The notes: a model not told the origin generated them from the sequence alone. Positions 14,999 to 25,200 are shown, counted from the stretch's first letter. The stretch: 34,606 bases of DNA from Ignavibacteriaceae bacterium (GCA_014860115.1 JACZKK010000215.1:1-34606); one strand, 5' to 3'. Numbers and translations: made by a program.

Positions 14999-16792
14999 GT
15001 GATTGAGACTAACTTGGAAATGACAGATAAAATCGGTTACCTCCTTTTTAAGAAGGGGATAATTGACCAGATCACTCTAGAGAAAGCGTTAAATGCAAAA
15101 CTGAATGATCGCAATAAATTAAGACGTAATCTTGCTCAGATACTTGTAGATGAATTTAGTTATGATCACGATGTGATCTTCAGAGAGGTTGCGATACTTT
15201 ATGCTTTCCGTGAGTTAGATATAGACTCTTATGAGATACCTGCTGATCGTCTGGATGCCATTCGCAAAATTATTGAAGGCTCAGGAGATGAGCTTAAGGA
15301 TATAATGCTCAGGCATAAGATCATTCCATTTATGTACGATGAGCGCCAAAAGGATAAGTTGATAATTGCTGCGATTGATCCTACCGACAGAAACATTCCT
15401 AAGGTTGCCTTTGGTCTTAATGCACAAAGGTATGAAGTAATCTTTATCAAGAAAAAAGATTATGAAACTTTGGTTGAAAAAATTCTGCCCCCGGAAAACT
15501 TATACCTTAAAGCAATATCAGACGATGATGAAAGTTTTATTCCAACTGAAGACAAAGAAGGAGATCTGGATGAAGAAGAACTTGATGCGGAGATAAATAA
15601 AAGTGCACTGATAAACCTTGTCGAAGGTGCACTGGTGGAAGCTGTTCGTAAGGGCGCCAGTGATATTCATTTCATTCCTTGCAGCGGTCACCGCACAGAT
15701 GTTTACATGCGAATTGATGGATCATTACGTTTATGGCATGTTCAGGAGAATACTCTTCCGGAGGCTGTAATAGCAGTGGTTAAGGACCGTGGAAAAGGTA
15801 TGGACAGGTTTGAGCGTGAAATGGCACAGGATGGTTTTATTCAGAGAGAAATAGATGGTTATGTTATCAGGTTCAGAGTTTCGGTCTTACCAATGGTAGG
15901 TACAGAATTAAAAAATAAATTTGAAAGTATTGTCATAAGAATTCTCGATGACAGAAAAGTCATCAGAGATCTTGATAAGTTGGGATTGACAGGCATCGCC
16001 CGGCAAAATTTTGTTAAAGCTATTAATCAACCGCAAGGAATGGTAATTCTCACAGGTCCTACCGGAAGTGGTAAAAGTACTACACTGGTCGCAGCACTTT
16101 ATCAGGTTATAAATCCTGAAGTAAATGTACTCACAGTAGAAGACCCGGTGGAGTATGTAATAGAAGGAGCTCGTCAGTTAAAGATTGGATACAAAATGAA
16201 TTTTGAACAGGCGATAAGATCTATTCTTCGTCACGATCCGGACATTGTATTAGTAGGTGAGATGAGAGATAAGGAAACGGCAGAGACAGCTATAAAACTT
16301 GCTAACACAGGTCACCTTACATTTTCTACTTTACACACTAATGACGCGCCAAGTGCTGTCGCCAGACTTTTTAAAATGGGGATAGAACCTTTTCTGATAG
16401 CCTATGCAATTAATCTCATAGTGGCACAGAGATTGATTCGTAAGCTATGTACAAAATGTAAAAAGAAAGATGCAAACTTTGACAGCACTATAATGGAAGC
16501 AGCAGGAATGAATATAGATGAATGGAAAAGTATAGATTTATATCGTGCTGTTGGATGCGAAGAATGTAATAACACAGGTTACAAAGGAAGAATGGCAATT
16601 CACGAAGCACTTTATTTTACTAAAGAGGTCAGGCAGCTAATTGTTCGTTCAGGAGAAGATGTTGATGAAGAAGCCTTAAGAATCCAGGCGAAGAAAGACG
16701 GAACTTTAAGTTTGAGAGACTCCGGTCTTGACAAAGTCAAACTGGGCATAACTACCATTGAAGAGGTACTCTCTTCGACAATGGAAGAATAG
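14999..16792 (+). CDS. pilB: Type IV pilus extension ATPase (PilB/GspE family)
   Basis: 597-residue hexameric motor for pilin polymerisation. Residues 8-160 resemble the MshEN/GspE N-terminal domain: IGYLLFKKGIIDQITLEKAL fits the first half-motif, but the second half (AQILVDEFSYDHDVIF) has lost the glycine, so c-di-GMP binding is doubtful. The ATPase core has Walker A GPTGSGKSTT (residue 353 on), an intact Asp box TVEDPVEYV, Walker B VLVGEMRD and the His box STLHTNDAP. Two Cys pairs (CTKC and CEEC) near the C-terminus form the PilB/GspE zinc element. The GTG start at 14999 has AGGA twelve bases upstream; a later ATG at 15020 is possible but has a poor ribosome site. It is followed by a 209-base gap before the PilT-like gene. 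Confidence 0.94.
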   Translation: MIETNLEMTDKIGYLLFKKGIIDQITLEKALNAKLNDRNKLRRNLAQILVDEFSYDHDVIFREVAILYAFRELDIDSYEIPADRLDAIRKIIEGSGDELKDIMLRHKIIPFMYDERQKDKLIIAAIDPTDRNIPKVAFGLNAQRYEVIFIKKKDYETLVEKILPPENLYLKAISDDDESFIPTEDKEGDLDEEELDAEINKSALINLVEGALVEAVRKGASDIHFIPCSGHRTDVYMRIDGSLRLWHVQENTLPEAVIAVVKDRGKGMDRFEREMAQDGFIQREIDGYVIRFRVSVLPMVGTELKNKFESIVIRILDDRKVIRDLDKLGLTGIARQNFVKAINQPQGMVILTGPTGSGKSTTLVAALYQVINPEVNVLTVEDPVEYVIEGARQLKIGYKMNFEQAIRSILRHDPDIVLVGEMRDKETAETAIKLANTGHLTFSTLHTNDAPSAVARLFKMGIEPFLIAYAINLIVAQRLIRKLCTKCKKKDANFDSTIMEAAGMNIDEWKSIDLYRAVGCEECNNTGYKGRMAIHEALYFTKEVRQLIVRSGEDVDEEALRIQAKKDGTLSLRDSGLDKVKLGITTIEEVLSSTMEE

Positions 16793-16854
16793 TCCAGTTA
16801 AAATTGGTGGTAAGTTTTACTTACCAGGTTGAGTTAAATTTTCAGTTAAAATAT

Positions 16855-16926
16855 TTTACAATTTGTTACAATTTCATATATTGTAAATAGTTAATCTTTT
16901 TAATTAAAGTAACGATTATTTACAAT
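16855..16926 (+). promoter_or_regulatory. Cluster of four TTTACAAT-type elements
   Basis: TTTACAAT at 16855-16862, GTTACAAT at 16865-16872, ATTGTAAA (the exact reverse complement) at 16880-16887, and TTTACAAT at 16919-16926. The first two are 10 bp apart, one helical turn; the first and third form an inverted repeat. The last sits inside CGATT-ATTTAC-AATCG. It reads like a multi-site operator, possibly enhancer sites for the NtrC-type regulator encoded at 28494, but the DNA is AT-rich and chance is not excluded. Confidence 0.5.
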
Positions 16927-16936
16927 CGACTTTTTC

Positions 16937-16953
16937 TTGGAACAAAAAATGTA
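16937..16953 (+). promoter_or_regulatory. Weak sigma54-like promoter
   Basis: TTGGAACAAAAAATGTA: GG at 16939-16940, ten bases, then GT at 16951-16952 where the sigma54 consensus needs GC. It stands 50 bases before the pilT-like start and just after the TTTACAAT cluster. The -12 mismatch is serious, so this is only a candidate. Confidence 0.25.
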
Positions 16954-17001
16954 AAAGACTTAAAATTAGATAATGATTAAAAAATTAAAGAAAGTTTAAT
17001 T

Positions 17002-18231
17002 TTGGTTATTACAGAAGAAAAAAGAATACTATCAGATTTTGTTGCATCAATCCCCGAGTCACTTTTCGGTCCTGATAGAGTTGGTTATATTTTAGAAAAT
17101 AGCAGCAAGATCAAAGATGAAGATAAAGTTCTTTTAAGGAAATTTGTAAACAAAGTACTCACCTCGATGATTGAAAGAGATGCTTCAGATATTGAGATTG
17201 GTGGTCATGGAAACGAAGGGTATATATGGATGAGGATACACGGGAAACTTGAAAGAGTGAAAGACCTTCCACAATTTACAGAAGATGAAGCCGCGCTGAT
17301 CATTATTAACCTTTTCAACAGTAATCAGAAAAAATACATTGCAACTACCAGGAACCTTGATTTCAGTTACACTTATTTCTACGAACGTAGAAAAATAAAT
17401 GTAAGGTTCAGAGCAGATGCATACTTTGATCTGGATACTTTAGCATGCAGCATCAGAGCAATTAATACATCTGTTAGACCTTTATCCTCATTAGAATTTC
17501 ACCCCAGCACCATAAAATATCTTAGCCACAATTACATAAAGTTTGGGTTGACATTAATTACGGGAATTACCGGCTCCGGTAAGTCAACAACATTAGACTC
17601 TATTGTTGATCATCATAATAAGTTTGATCCCGCACACGTAATTATTATTGCCGCACCTATTGAGTATGTACACACTTCAAATTTTTGTATGATCAAGCAT
17701 AGAGAAGTTGGAAGAGATGTTCTTTCATTTAAAGAAGGTGTGGTTCAATCATTAAGACAAGATCCGGATATAATAATAATAGGTGAAATGAGAGACCCCG
17801 ACACCATAATGGCAGCTCTTGAAGTAACCGATACGGGGCATAAAGTTTTTTCAACACTTCATACTTCATCAGCAACTGAATCTCTTGAAAGAATAATTGC
17901 GGAAGTAAATCCTGTAGAACAGGAGAGAGTTCGTAATAGACTTGCAGATACACTCGTTTCTGTAATTTCACAAAAATTAGTTCCCAGCCTTGATGGTAAA
18001 CGAGCTCTTGCTAAGGAAGTTTTGGTCATTACACCCAGTGTAAAAGCGGCCATAAAAAATAATAACCTTGGTGAAATTTATATGATGATAAATCAAGGGG
18101 GGCAACTGGGAATGATAACAATGGAACAGGATCTAAAACGACTTTACGACCAGAAGCGGATATCGTTGGAAACAGCGATTACCTATTCAAATAATAAAAC
18201 TAGAATCAACCAATTATTGTCTGCAAAATGA
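17002..18231 (+). CDS. pilT: PilT-like ATPase with altered Asp box
   Basis: 409-residue retraction-type ATPase. The PilT fold is clear: ASDIEIGGHGNEGYIWMRIHG in the N-terminal domain, Walker A GITGSGKST near residue 187, Walker B IIIGEMRD, His box FSTLHTSSA and the C-terminal QGGQLGMITMEQDL. Two parts are odd. The Asp box, normally EDPIEYVH, reads AAPIEYVH (A217, A218), removing two acidic residues next to the active site; and the AIRNLIRE motif needed for retraction in other PilT proteins is replaced by SVKAAIKNNN. It may therefore be a slow or regulatory motor. An upstream in-frame stop and the lack of ATG or GTG make TTG at 17002 the start. It overlaps the PilM-PilN gene by ATGA. There is no zinc Cys cluster, which separates it from PilB. 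Confidence 0.9.
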   Translation: MVITEEKRILSDFVASIPESLFGPDRVGYILENSSKIKDEDKVLLRKFVNKVLTSMIERDASDIEIGGHGNEGYIWMRIHGKLERVKDLPQFTEDEAALIIINLFNSNQKKYIATTRNLDFSYTYFYERRKINVRFRADAYFDLDTLACSIRAINTSVRPLSSLEFHPSTIKYLSHNYIKFGLTLITGITGSGKSTTLDSIVDHHNKFDPAHVIIIAAPIEYVHTSNFCMIKHREVGRDVLSFKEGVVQSLRQDPDIIIIGEMRDPDTIMAALEVTDTGHKVFSTLHTSSATESLERIIAEVNPVEQERVRNRLADTLVSVISQKLVPSLDGKRALAKEVLVITPSVKAAIKNNNLGEIYMMINQGGQLGMITMEQDLKRLYDQKRISLETAITYSNNKTRINQLLSAK

Positions 18232-19775
18232 AACAATTAATTTGTATTTATTGCGAAGGAAATGACACTAAACTTGCTGTTATTGAAAAAGAAAGCGAAG
18301 GAAGAAAACCTTCCGTTCTAAAAACAGCTTCAGTTAGTCTCATAAAATCTTCTGCTCAAATGGAAGAAAATGTAAGCGGCTTTCGGATAGAAGGCGAGAC
18401 ACTTGATGTAGAAGGTTTAGAAGAGTCAACCTCTATAAAAAGTGATCTTGACACTTCAAGCATTTCTGAAATTAGCAGTGCTCTAAAGGGATTTAATTTA
18501 GCTAAGTATAGCTTTATTCCCGCACTAACTGAACCTGCTATTTATTATCATGTCTTTGAAGGGGCCAGAGCTCCCAAACCTCAAAAATTAAAACAAGAAA
18601 TCATACATGATATACTCGAGTCAAAAAACATTAGTGTTGACAAAGAAAGCATTGATTATATAGAGCTCTCTGATAAAGCTTTGTTGTCTGTTTTTGTGAC
18701 TGGCGATGTAAGATGTGTTGATCTTGTTAATTCTTTAGCTAGGCAGAGGGGCAAGAGAAGCTTAAAAATACCAACGATTAAAAGCGCTGATGTGTCCCTA
18801 GCATATTATGTCGCAAAGAGAAAAAAGTTTTTCCCGGATGATCATTCCCTTATCGTTTATATAGGCAAAGAATACAGCAAGTTGATATTTCTTCAGGGAC
18901 GAAGACTAAAGCATATTGGGACGACCCTTGACATCGGAACACAAAATCTTCATACATATGATGTTTATTTTTCTAAGATACTGCTTGAAATGGAAAATGG
19001 AGGTATTTCATCTCTTGATAATATTGTAGTATGCGGTGAAGATGATTCGGAAAATTTAATACTTTCATTTTACGGAACATTTCCGGAAGCAAATGTTAGC
19101 CGGCTTGAATTTGATGATGTTGATTTATCCGCATTAGATGAAGAGACCAGGGAAAAATTCTCAATGTTTAGTGTACCGGTTGCAATTGCAACTGATTATT
19201 TTGATGAACTTAACAAAGAACATCAAGGGCTTCATATTCTACCGAAGAGTATTAAGGAAGATCAAAAAGCATTTCAATTTTCCTGGCACAGTTACGCAAT
19301 TCTACCCCTGCTTTTCATAGCCGCATTTTTTATTACACAACAAGTATTGAAAAATAACGACGATATGAAAGAACTCGATAATGAAATAGCGCAGAAAACA
19401 ATATTGTTAAGACAGAACCAGGAAATTTTAAGTAGAATCGCCAACATTGAAGGTAAAATAAGCAGCTTCGATCAGACGCAGGCCATTTTAGATTCGGCAA
19501 CAGCCGGTGCAGGTGTCTGGAAAAATGTTATCTCTAAAGTTTCAGATTTTTGTGGAAAGAATAACAATCTCTGGGTATCAAAACTTTCATCCAACGATGG
19601 AAGAGCCGTTGCTACTGAAGGTTATTCACTTTCCAGAGGCACACTTACTGATTTTGCCTCTTCAATTGAAAATGCTTTATTGAAAAGCATGACATATGAA
19701 GAGTTGCGGGAAAAAAGCGCATACAAGTTTAATTTAAATTTCAACACTTCAAATCAGCAGAACCAAAATGAATAA
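18228..19775 (+). CDS. PilM-PilN fusion, pilus alignment-complex protein
   Basis: 515-residue protein joining two normally separate pilus parts. Residues 1-345 look like the actin-like PilM fold: N-terminal strands, a phosphate-2-like hairpin LIVYIGKEYSKLIFLQGRRL near 207-226, and IVVCGEDDS near 266-274. One membrane helix lies near 354-372 (ILPLLFIAAFFITQQVL), followed by a Gln/Glu-rich coil and an alpha/beta domain with the PilN pattern WKNVISKVSDFC...LWVSKLSS, ending near 500. PilM normally binds the cytoplasmic N-terminus of PilN, so the fusion makes that link covalent; the layout also resembles GspL of type II secretion. Sequence identity to PilM is weak and the call rests on layout and gene order. 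It overlaps its neighbours by 4 and 8 bases. Confidence 0.8.
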   Translation: MKQLICIYCEGNDTKLAVIEKESEGRKPSVLKTASVSLIKSSAQMEENVSGFRIEGETLDVEGLEESTSIKSDLDTSSISEISSALKGFNLAKYSFIPALTEPAIYYHVFEGARAPKPQKLKQEIIHDILESKNISVDKESIDYIELSDKALLSVFVTGDVRCVDLVNSLARQRGKRSLKIPTIKSADVSLAYYVAKRKKFFPDDHSLIVYIGKEYSKLIFLQGRRLKHIGTTLDIGTQNLHTYDVYFSKILLEMENGGISSLDNIVVCGEDDSENLILSFYGTFPEANVSRLEFDDVDLSALDEETREKFSMFSVPVAIATDYFDELNKEHQGLHILPKSIKEDQKAFQFSWHSYAILPLLFIAAFFITQQVLKNNDDMKELDNEIAQKTILLRQNQEILSRIANIEGKISSFDQTQAILDSATAGAGVWKNVISKVSDFCGKNNNLWVSKLSSNDGRAVATEGYSLSRGTLTDFASSIENALLKSMTYEELREKSAYKFNLNFNTSNQQNQNE

Positions 19776-20652
19776 GAAATTAAGAAGCACTCTCGGTTTA
19801 CTTGCCTTGCTGATAATCATACTGATTATTGGGGGAATTTACTTGTTTGGATTCCAGCGCAGTGCGATTAACGAGAGACAAGAAAAACTTGCTGAACTCA
19901 ATGCAAACGTTTATGATCCTGAGGAATTGAACGCACGTTATCTGGCACTTGAAAGGCGTTCAGCCGAACTTGACTCTATATTATCGGCCAGGAAGTTTAA
20001 TATACCTCAAAACATTGCGTCAATTAAGTTCTACAACTTTGTTAATAGCATCGTTGCTAATTTCTCACAATACACACAGGTGAATGTGGAATACCTGGAT
20101 CAGATAAAAGACAAAGAATTCTTTGTTCATCAATATAAACTTTCAGGGAGCGGATATTTTAATGAAGTTTATAGCATGATATATGCAATTGAGCAAAGCA
20201 AGGAATTAAAAAAGGTTAGCCAGCTTAATCTTGGAAATCTTATCAGAACAGACAAAGAAGGAGTTCCCTTATTCCTGGTTAGTTTTGATATGACTGCACA
20301 GGTTTATTATTCTGCAGACAGCAGATTTGCAGCTGTAGCTATGATGGAAAACCAACTGACTACTGGCCCGCTTTATGACGCCTTCTATCCGTTAATTAGA
20401 AATGAAATACCACCTAATGTAGACAACCTCCTGGATGTTCAGGGAGCCAAATTGTTAGCTTTGATTCCAGAAGGAGCTTTTGTTGCAGATACAAAGGGAA
20501 ACACTTATTTGGTTTGGGAAGGAGAACAAGTCTACCTCGGTTATTTAACCAAAATAGACTATGATAGTAACACTGTCAGCTTCATACTGAATAAAGGTGG
20601 AATTATAGAAAAAGTAACTTTAGAATTAGATAAATATACAAGTAAAAACTAA
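19768..20652 (+). CDS. PilO-like protein with C-terminal PilP/GspC-type domain
   Basis: 294-residue single-pass protein. A short Lys/Arg-rich N-terminus and membrane helix (residues 8-28) lead to a coil (residues 32-75) and an alpha/beta domain (80-190) with the PilO pattern FYNFVNSIVANFSQYTQV...YKLSGSGYFNEVYSMIYAIE. The C-terminal 65 residues (from about 228) form a small all-beta unit, GAKLLALIPEGAFVADTKGN then VYLGYLTKIDYDSNTVSFIL, which resembles the PilP or GspC HR domain that docks on the secretin. So PilO and PilP functions appear to be joined, just before the secretin gene. The PilO part is well supported by position; the PilP assignment is my inference from strand pattern and the VxLG-Y-xxI motif. 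Confidence 0.72.
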   Translation: MNKKLRSTLGLLALLIIILIIGGIYLFGFQRSAINERQEKLAELNANVYDPEELNARYLALERRSAELDSILSARKFNIPQNIASIKFYNFVNSIVANFSQYTQVNVEYLDQIKDKEFFVHQYKLSGSGYFNEVYSMIYAIEQSKELKKVSQLNLGNLIRTDKEGVPLFLVSFDMTAQVYYSADSRFAAVAMMENQLTTGPLYDAFYPLIRNEIPPNVDNLLDVQGAKLLALIPEGAFVADTKGNTYLVWEGEQVYLGYLTKIDYDSNTVSFILNKGGIIEKVTLELDKYTSKN

Positions 20653-20662
20653 GAGAACTAAA

Positions 20663-21904
20663 ATGAAAAACATAATTACTTATCTGGTATTATCATTCAT
20701 CTTCGTCCTTTCGGCATACTCACAGCAGTACTGGGAGCGCCAATTTAAAACTTATCAAAATCCTGACGAATTAGTAACAATGTCTGAAACACTTCCCTTC
20801 GATCAGGCGATAGAGTTATTAAGTAAGGTTAGTGAAAGCGTTTCGGGAAGGAGAATTGTCTCAACAGCAACCCGGCAGGAACCCATAGGTATTGAAATCA
20901 CAAATATGCCTTATGATAAAGCGTTATTAATGATAGTTAATTTTGCAGGACTGCAGTATGAAATGAAAGAAGATGTTATCATAGTTAAATCAAAAGAAGG
21001 ACCGGCATTTGAGCAATCACCTGAAACTTATGCACCATTAACACAACGCGAAGTTAGAATATCAGCAGTTTTCTGTGAAATAGATGTTCAGGAGGCAAGA
21101 AAAGTTGGCTTTGACTGGAGGTTTTTGTTATCCGGAGAGCAGACAAATCTAGCAGGCGTTCTTAGAGGCGAGACAGAAGTAGACCAAGAGAGTGGTGGTG
21201 GTCAGCAACAGCAAGGCCTTCAACCAGAGTTTAAACTTGGTGTTACTTCTGATTTCAGGATTGGTGATTTCTTTGGACAGGCTACTGCTGTTTTCAAATT
21301 TTTTGAAGAGAATGGTATTGGTGAAATTATTTCGAACCCAAGTATAGTTGTTAGAGACAGAAACGAAGGAAAAATTCAGATAGGTTCGGACTTTTCAGTA
21401 AGAACACGTGACTTTGCCGGAAATACTACAGAACGATTTTTCCCTACAGGAACCATTATAATAGTAACACCTTACATTCATAAAGAAGGTGGATTAGATT
21501 ATGCTTTATTGAATATAGCCGTTGAACGAAGTTCATTTCAGACCTCTGAGCTGACTACTGAGATAAGAAAAACAACTGCCTCGACTCAGGTTCTGATGCT
21601 TGATGGTGAAGAAACTGCTATCGGCGGATTATTCTTAAATGAAGAAGCAGTAACTCGTAATGGCATTCCATTTCTTAAAGATCTTCCATGGTGGGTATTT
21701 GGTATCAGATATTTAACTGGTTACGATCAAACAATAGTCAGGAAGAAGGAACTTGTTATACTCTTAAAGACCGAGCTTATTCCAACACTGCAGGATAGAT
21801 TTGAAAATCCACAATGGGAAAACGTTTTAAGAAAAGAAATGGATCAAGGTAGAAACCGGATTAAGTATTATCAATTCGAAGGTCAAAGTGAAGAGACACC
21901 TTAA
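20663..21904 (+). CDS. pilQ: Short secretin (PilQ/GspD family)
   Basis: 413-residue outer-membrane pore. A signal peptide ends near residue 20 (LSAYSQQ). One N-terminal beta-alpha domain of the N0/STN or N1 kind spans about 40-110, then the secretin barrel domain about 128-395: VRISAVFCEIDVQEARKVGFDW, EIISNPSIVVRDRNEGKIQIG, TGTIIIVTPYIHKE and the signature IPFLKDLPWWVFGIRYL. Most PilQ and GspD proteins have several N domains and 600 or more residues, so this one has a minimal periplasmic part, perhaps because the PilP-like domain is carried by the neighbouring protein. A Gln-rich linker GGGQQQQG near 175 sits in the barrel region. It starts 10 bases after the PilO-PilP gene and ends two bases before a response regulator gene. 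Confidence 0.9.
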   Translation: MKNIITYLVLSFIFVLSAYSQQYWERQFKTYQNPDELVTMSETLPFDQAIELLSKVSESVSGRRIVSTATRQEPIGIEITNMPYDKALLMIVNFAGLQYEMKEDVIIVKSKEGPAFEQSPETYAPLTQREVRISAVFCEIDVQEARKVGFDWRFLLSGEQTNLAGVLRGETEVDQESGGGQQQQGLQPEFKLGVTSDFRIGDFFGQATAVFKFFEENGIGEIISNPSIVVRDRNEGKIQIGSDFSVRTRDFAGNTTERFFPTGTIIIVTPYIHKEGGLDYALLNIAVERSSFQTSELTTEIRKTTASTQVLMLDGEETAIGGLFLNEEAVTRNGIPFLKDLPWWVFGIRYLTGYDQTIVRKKELVILLKTELIPTLQDRFENPQWENVLRKEMDQGRNRIKYYQFEGQSEETP

Positions 21905-21906
21905 AA

Positions 21907-22275
21907 ATGGAATCAATTCTTATAGTAGATGATGATATTAATCTTTGCACGGTTCTCTCTGAGGAATTAAATACTATTGGATATAAAACCAGCTATTTAA
22001 CAAACGGAGAAGAAGTTGCAAAAACTTTAGAAACCAGAAAGGTTGACCTTCTTCTCCTTGATTTAAAGATGCCCGGCACAAATGGTTTTGACGTACTACA
22101 GAGGATTAATAATCATAATAACTCCTACCCCAAAGTAATAGTTCTAACAGCTTATGCAGATGTAAAAAGTGCAATTGAATCTGCAAGATTAGGCGCCACA
22201 GATTTTATCAGCAAACCTTATGACTTTGACGAGCTACTGATTACGATCAGGAAAGTCCTTCAAAGTAGCAATTAG
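21907..22275 (+). CDS. Single-domain response regulator
   Basis: 122-residue stand-alone receiver. It has the acidic pair DDD at 8-10, phospho-acceptor D52 in LLLLDLKMP, the Thr switch in VIVLTAYAD and Lys in FISKPYD; no output domain follows. The receiver is of the NtrC type judging by LDLKMPGTNGFDVL and GATDFISKPYDFDELL. Two bases separate it from the secretin gene and 15 from the hybrid kinase, so it is almost certainly on the pilus transcript. By analogy with PilG, PilH and CheY it may act by protein contact, for example on PilB or the PilT-like motor, or serve as a relay for the kinase. Confidence 0.92.
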   Translation: MESILIVDDDINLCTVLSEELNTIGYKTSYLTNGEEVAKTLETRKVDLLLLDLKMPGTNGFDVLQRINNHNNSYPKVIVLTAYADVKSAIESARLGATDFISKPYDFDELLITIRKVLQSSN

Positions 22276-22290
22276 GCGGAGATCCAAATT

Positions 22291-25200
22291 ATGAGGATCA
22301 GCCTTAGAATTCTACTCATTAACTTTATCATAGTTGCTTTGATAATAAGTGCCTCAGTGTTCGCCTTTTATTCGGTAATGTATAATGTTTTAATCTCACA
22401 GCAATCCCGACAAATCGTTAGTGCCACGAACAACTTTAATTATGCTTTAAGATCAAAAATCATTGAATTTGAGGACGAGTTTTTAGAATTTTCTTCAGTT
22501 GAAATAGAGACTATTCTTAAAACAAATAACTTGAAATCCACAAACATCGATTTTATTCTGCAATTCGATAGTTCATCCGGGGATATTAGCAAAATAGCAG
22601 TTAACAAGAATGTATATCTGCCAAATAGAGCAATCACATGGGAAGAGTTTCTAAACTATAATCCATATGCTCTGGTGCAAGAGGTTAAAAGAGATAATGA
22701 TGAGAGTTTTTACTTTGGTAGAGTGATTACCTCTGCACTGCTTAATGAGCTTTCGCAAAAAATAAATTCAGAAGTTGCCATTGTATGGAATGGCGCGCTA
22801 TCAGATCTATCAAACCCAGCACAAAACCAGAAGTTTCTGTACCTGCTTACTAAAGCAAATGATTATTTAAAGGATAAGAATAATTTTGAAATTTATAGCG
22901 ATGGCTCAGAATCAACAGATATCATAGCTGCGGTTTTCAAACCAACTCTTTCTTTTAATAATCAAAGCAAATTGTATTTTCTGATATTCACATCATTTGG
23001 TGAGACGGGCGAACTCCGGACAACTCTCAGAAATATTTTTATAATAGTGGGACTTGTTGGTATTGCCTTATCACTAATATTTACTTTCGTATTTACGGAT
23101 AAACTGAGAAAACAGATTTCCGAATTGGGAAAAGCAACTGAACAAACCTATTCTGGTAATTTCAAGCATAGAATTCATATTAAAAGCAAAGATGAAATCG
23201 GCAGACTCGGACTTGCATTCAACAAAATGCTTGATGAATTAGATAAGAAAGAAAAAGCAAAAAGTGAATATTCTGAATTCATAACGCTGATAAACCAGAA
23301 TCCAACACTTAGAGAAATATCAGATGCCGCCCTAATTAAAATTATTAATATCGGCGGATTTATTATTGGTGGTCTTTACACTGTAGACGATGGAGAGATC
23401 ACTCTCATTAGCTCGTATGGTTTTGATTTCAAAACAAGTAAGCAGTCTGAGGAATTTGATTTACATAAACGTGTGATTAAAACAAAAGAAAAGCTAGAGC
23501 TGTTTTCTGAGGAGTACTTACCAATTGTTTCTTCGGGTTTGATGGAGATAAAAATAAAACATCTGCTTCTGCAGCCGATTATTTACAATAACAAAATTAC
23601 AGCACTGCTCGAGCTTGGTTCAATTAATAAACCCAGTGAAGAAGTAATTGAATATCTTGATAAAATTAAAGATCAGCTTGCAATCGGAATTACAAATTCT
23701 AAAGCCCTTGTTCAGATGGAAAATTTTGTTGCTGAACTTAAAAAATTAAACGAGGAATACCAGAAACAGAATATCCAGATTAAACAACAAAACGATACGC
23801 TGATTAAATTGCATAACGATTTAAAAGAGCAGGCTGAAGAGCTTGAGAGACAAAAAGAGAAAGCCGAGGAATCAACACGAATTAAGTCACAATTCCTGGC
23901 AAGTATGTCTCACGAACTTAGAACCCCGATGAATTCAATTCTCGGACTAACTGAGTTGATTCTTGAAAAAGCTAATCTTGAAGATAAAAACAGGGAACGC
24001 CTCGAAGTTGTTTTGAACAGCGGTAAACGGCTTATGAATTTGATCAATGATATCCTTGATCTTTCAAAAATAGAAGCCGGAAAGATGGAAATAAGATATG
24101 AAGATGTGATTCTCGATGAAGTGATCGAAGAAGTTTCTGCATCAATCACACCTCTTTTAAATAAGAAGAGTATAGGATTTCAGGTTACCAGGAATATAGA
24201 TACACGAATGCTTATCAATACCGATCGTGGCAAGGTTACGCAAGTATTAATAAACCTTCTTGGAAATGCAGTTAAGTTTACTGATGAAGGTAGCGTGACA
24301 TTACGAATTTCATCTGATGATGATTTGTTGAACTTTGAAGTAATTGATACTGGAATTGGTATTTCGGAGAATGATAAGAAATTAATTTTTGAAGAGTTTA
24401 GACAAGCCGACGGTTCAACAACAAGAAAATACAGTGGAACAGGTCTTGGATTAGCCATATCAAAAAAAATCTCAGATTTGCTTGGTGGTAGTATCTCGGT
24501 GAGCAGCCAGGTTAATCAGGGATCCACATTTACATTTTCAATTCCAATGAGGTTCGTTGACACTAAAGTGCCTGAACTTCAGAGTAAGATAGATATCCAT
24601 ACTCTTATAAAAAACAGAAAGAATCCAATCCTTGTTATTGATGACGACGAAGAGGTCAGATATACAATCGGTCAGTATTTACTTTCCAAAGGTTATGACG
24701 TAATCTTTGCTGAAGATGGTGACAAAGGCATACAGATGGCTATTGAAAATCAGCCGTTTGCAATTACACTTGATGTGATGCTGCCCGGCAAAGATGGCTG
24801 GAGCATTCTAAAAGAGCTGAAGGATGAACCAAAAACCAAAGATATTCCGGTAATAATGGCATCAATAGTGGGAGACAAAAATTTAGGCTATGAACTAGGT
24901 GCATTTGAATACTTTATAAAACCGATATCCTCAGAGAAATTACTCTCGGCATTTTCTAAGCTTGAAAATCTAGCCAATAAACCCATACAAAAAATAGTAG
25001 TTGTTGATGATGACGAACTTGAATTTGAAAAGTTTAAGGAAGAATTTTCTTCGGAAAATATCAGAATTGAATATATCAGGGAGAGCGAGTATGCGTTTAG
25101 TAAAATAGCTGAAGTGCAGCCTGACTTAATCGTAATAGATATTATGATGCCAAAGATTGATGGGATTACTCTCTCGTACAAACTTAAATCCAACATAAAG

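Larger units (their letters stand above)
16793..17001 (+). other. Leader of the pilT-pilMN-pilOP-secretin-signalling unit
   Basis: 209-base AT-rich gap after pilB. It starts with a hairpin GGTAAG-TTTTA-CTTACC (16809-16825) without a T-run, continues with the TTTACAAT element cluster (16855-16926), and ends with a weak sigma54-like sequence (16937-16953) before the TTG start at 17002. It probably holds the control region of the second pilus transcript. Confidence 0.5.
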
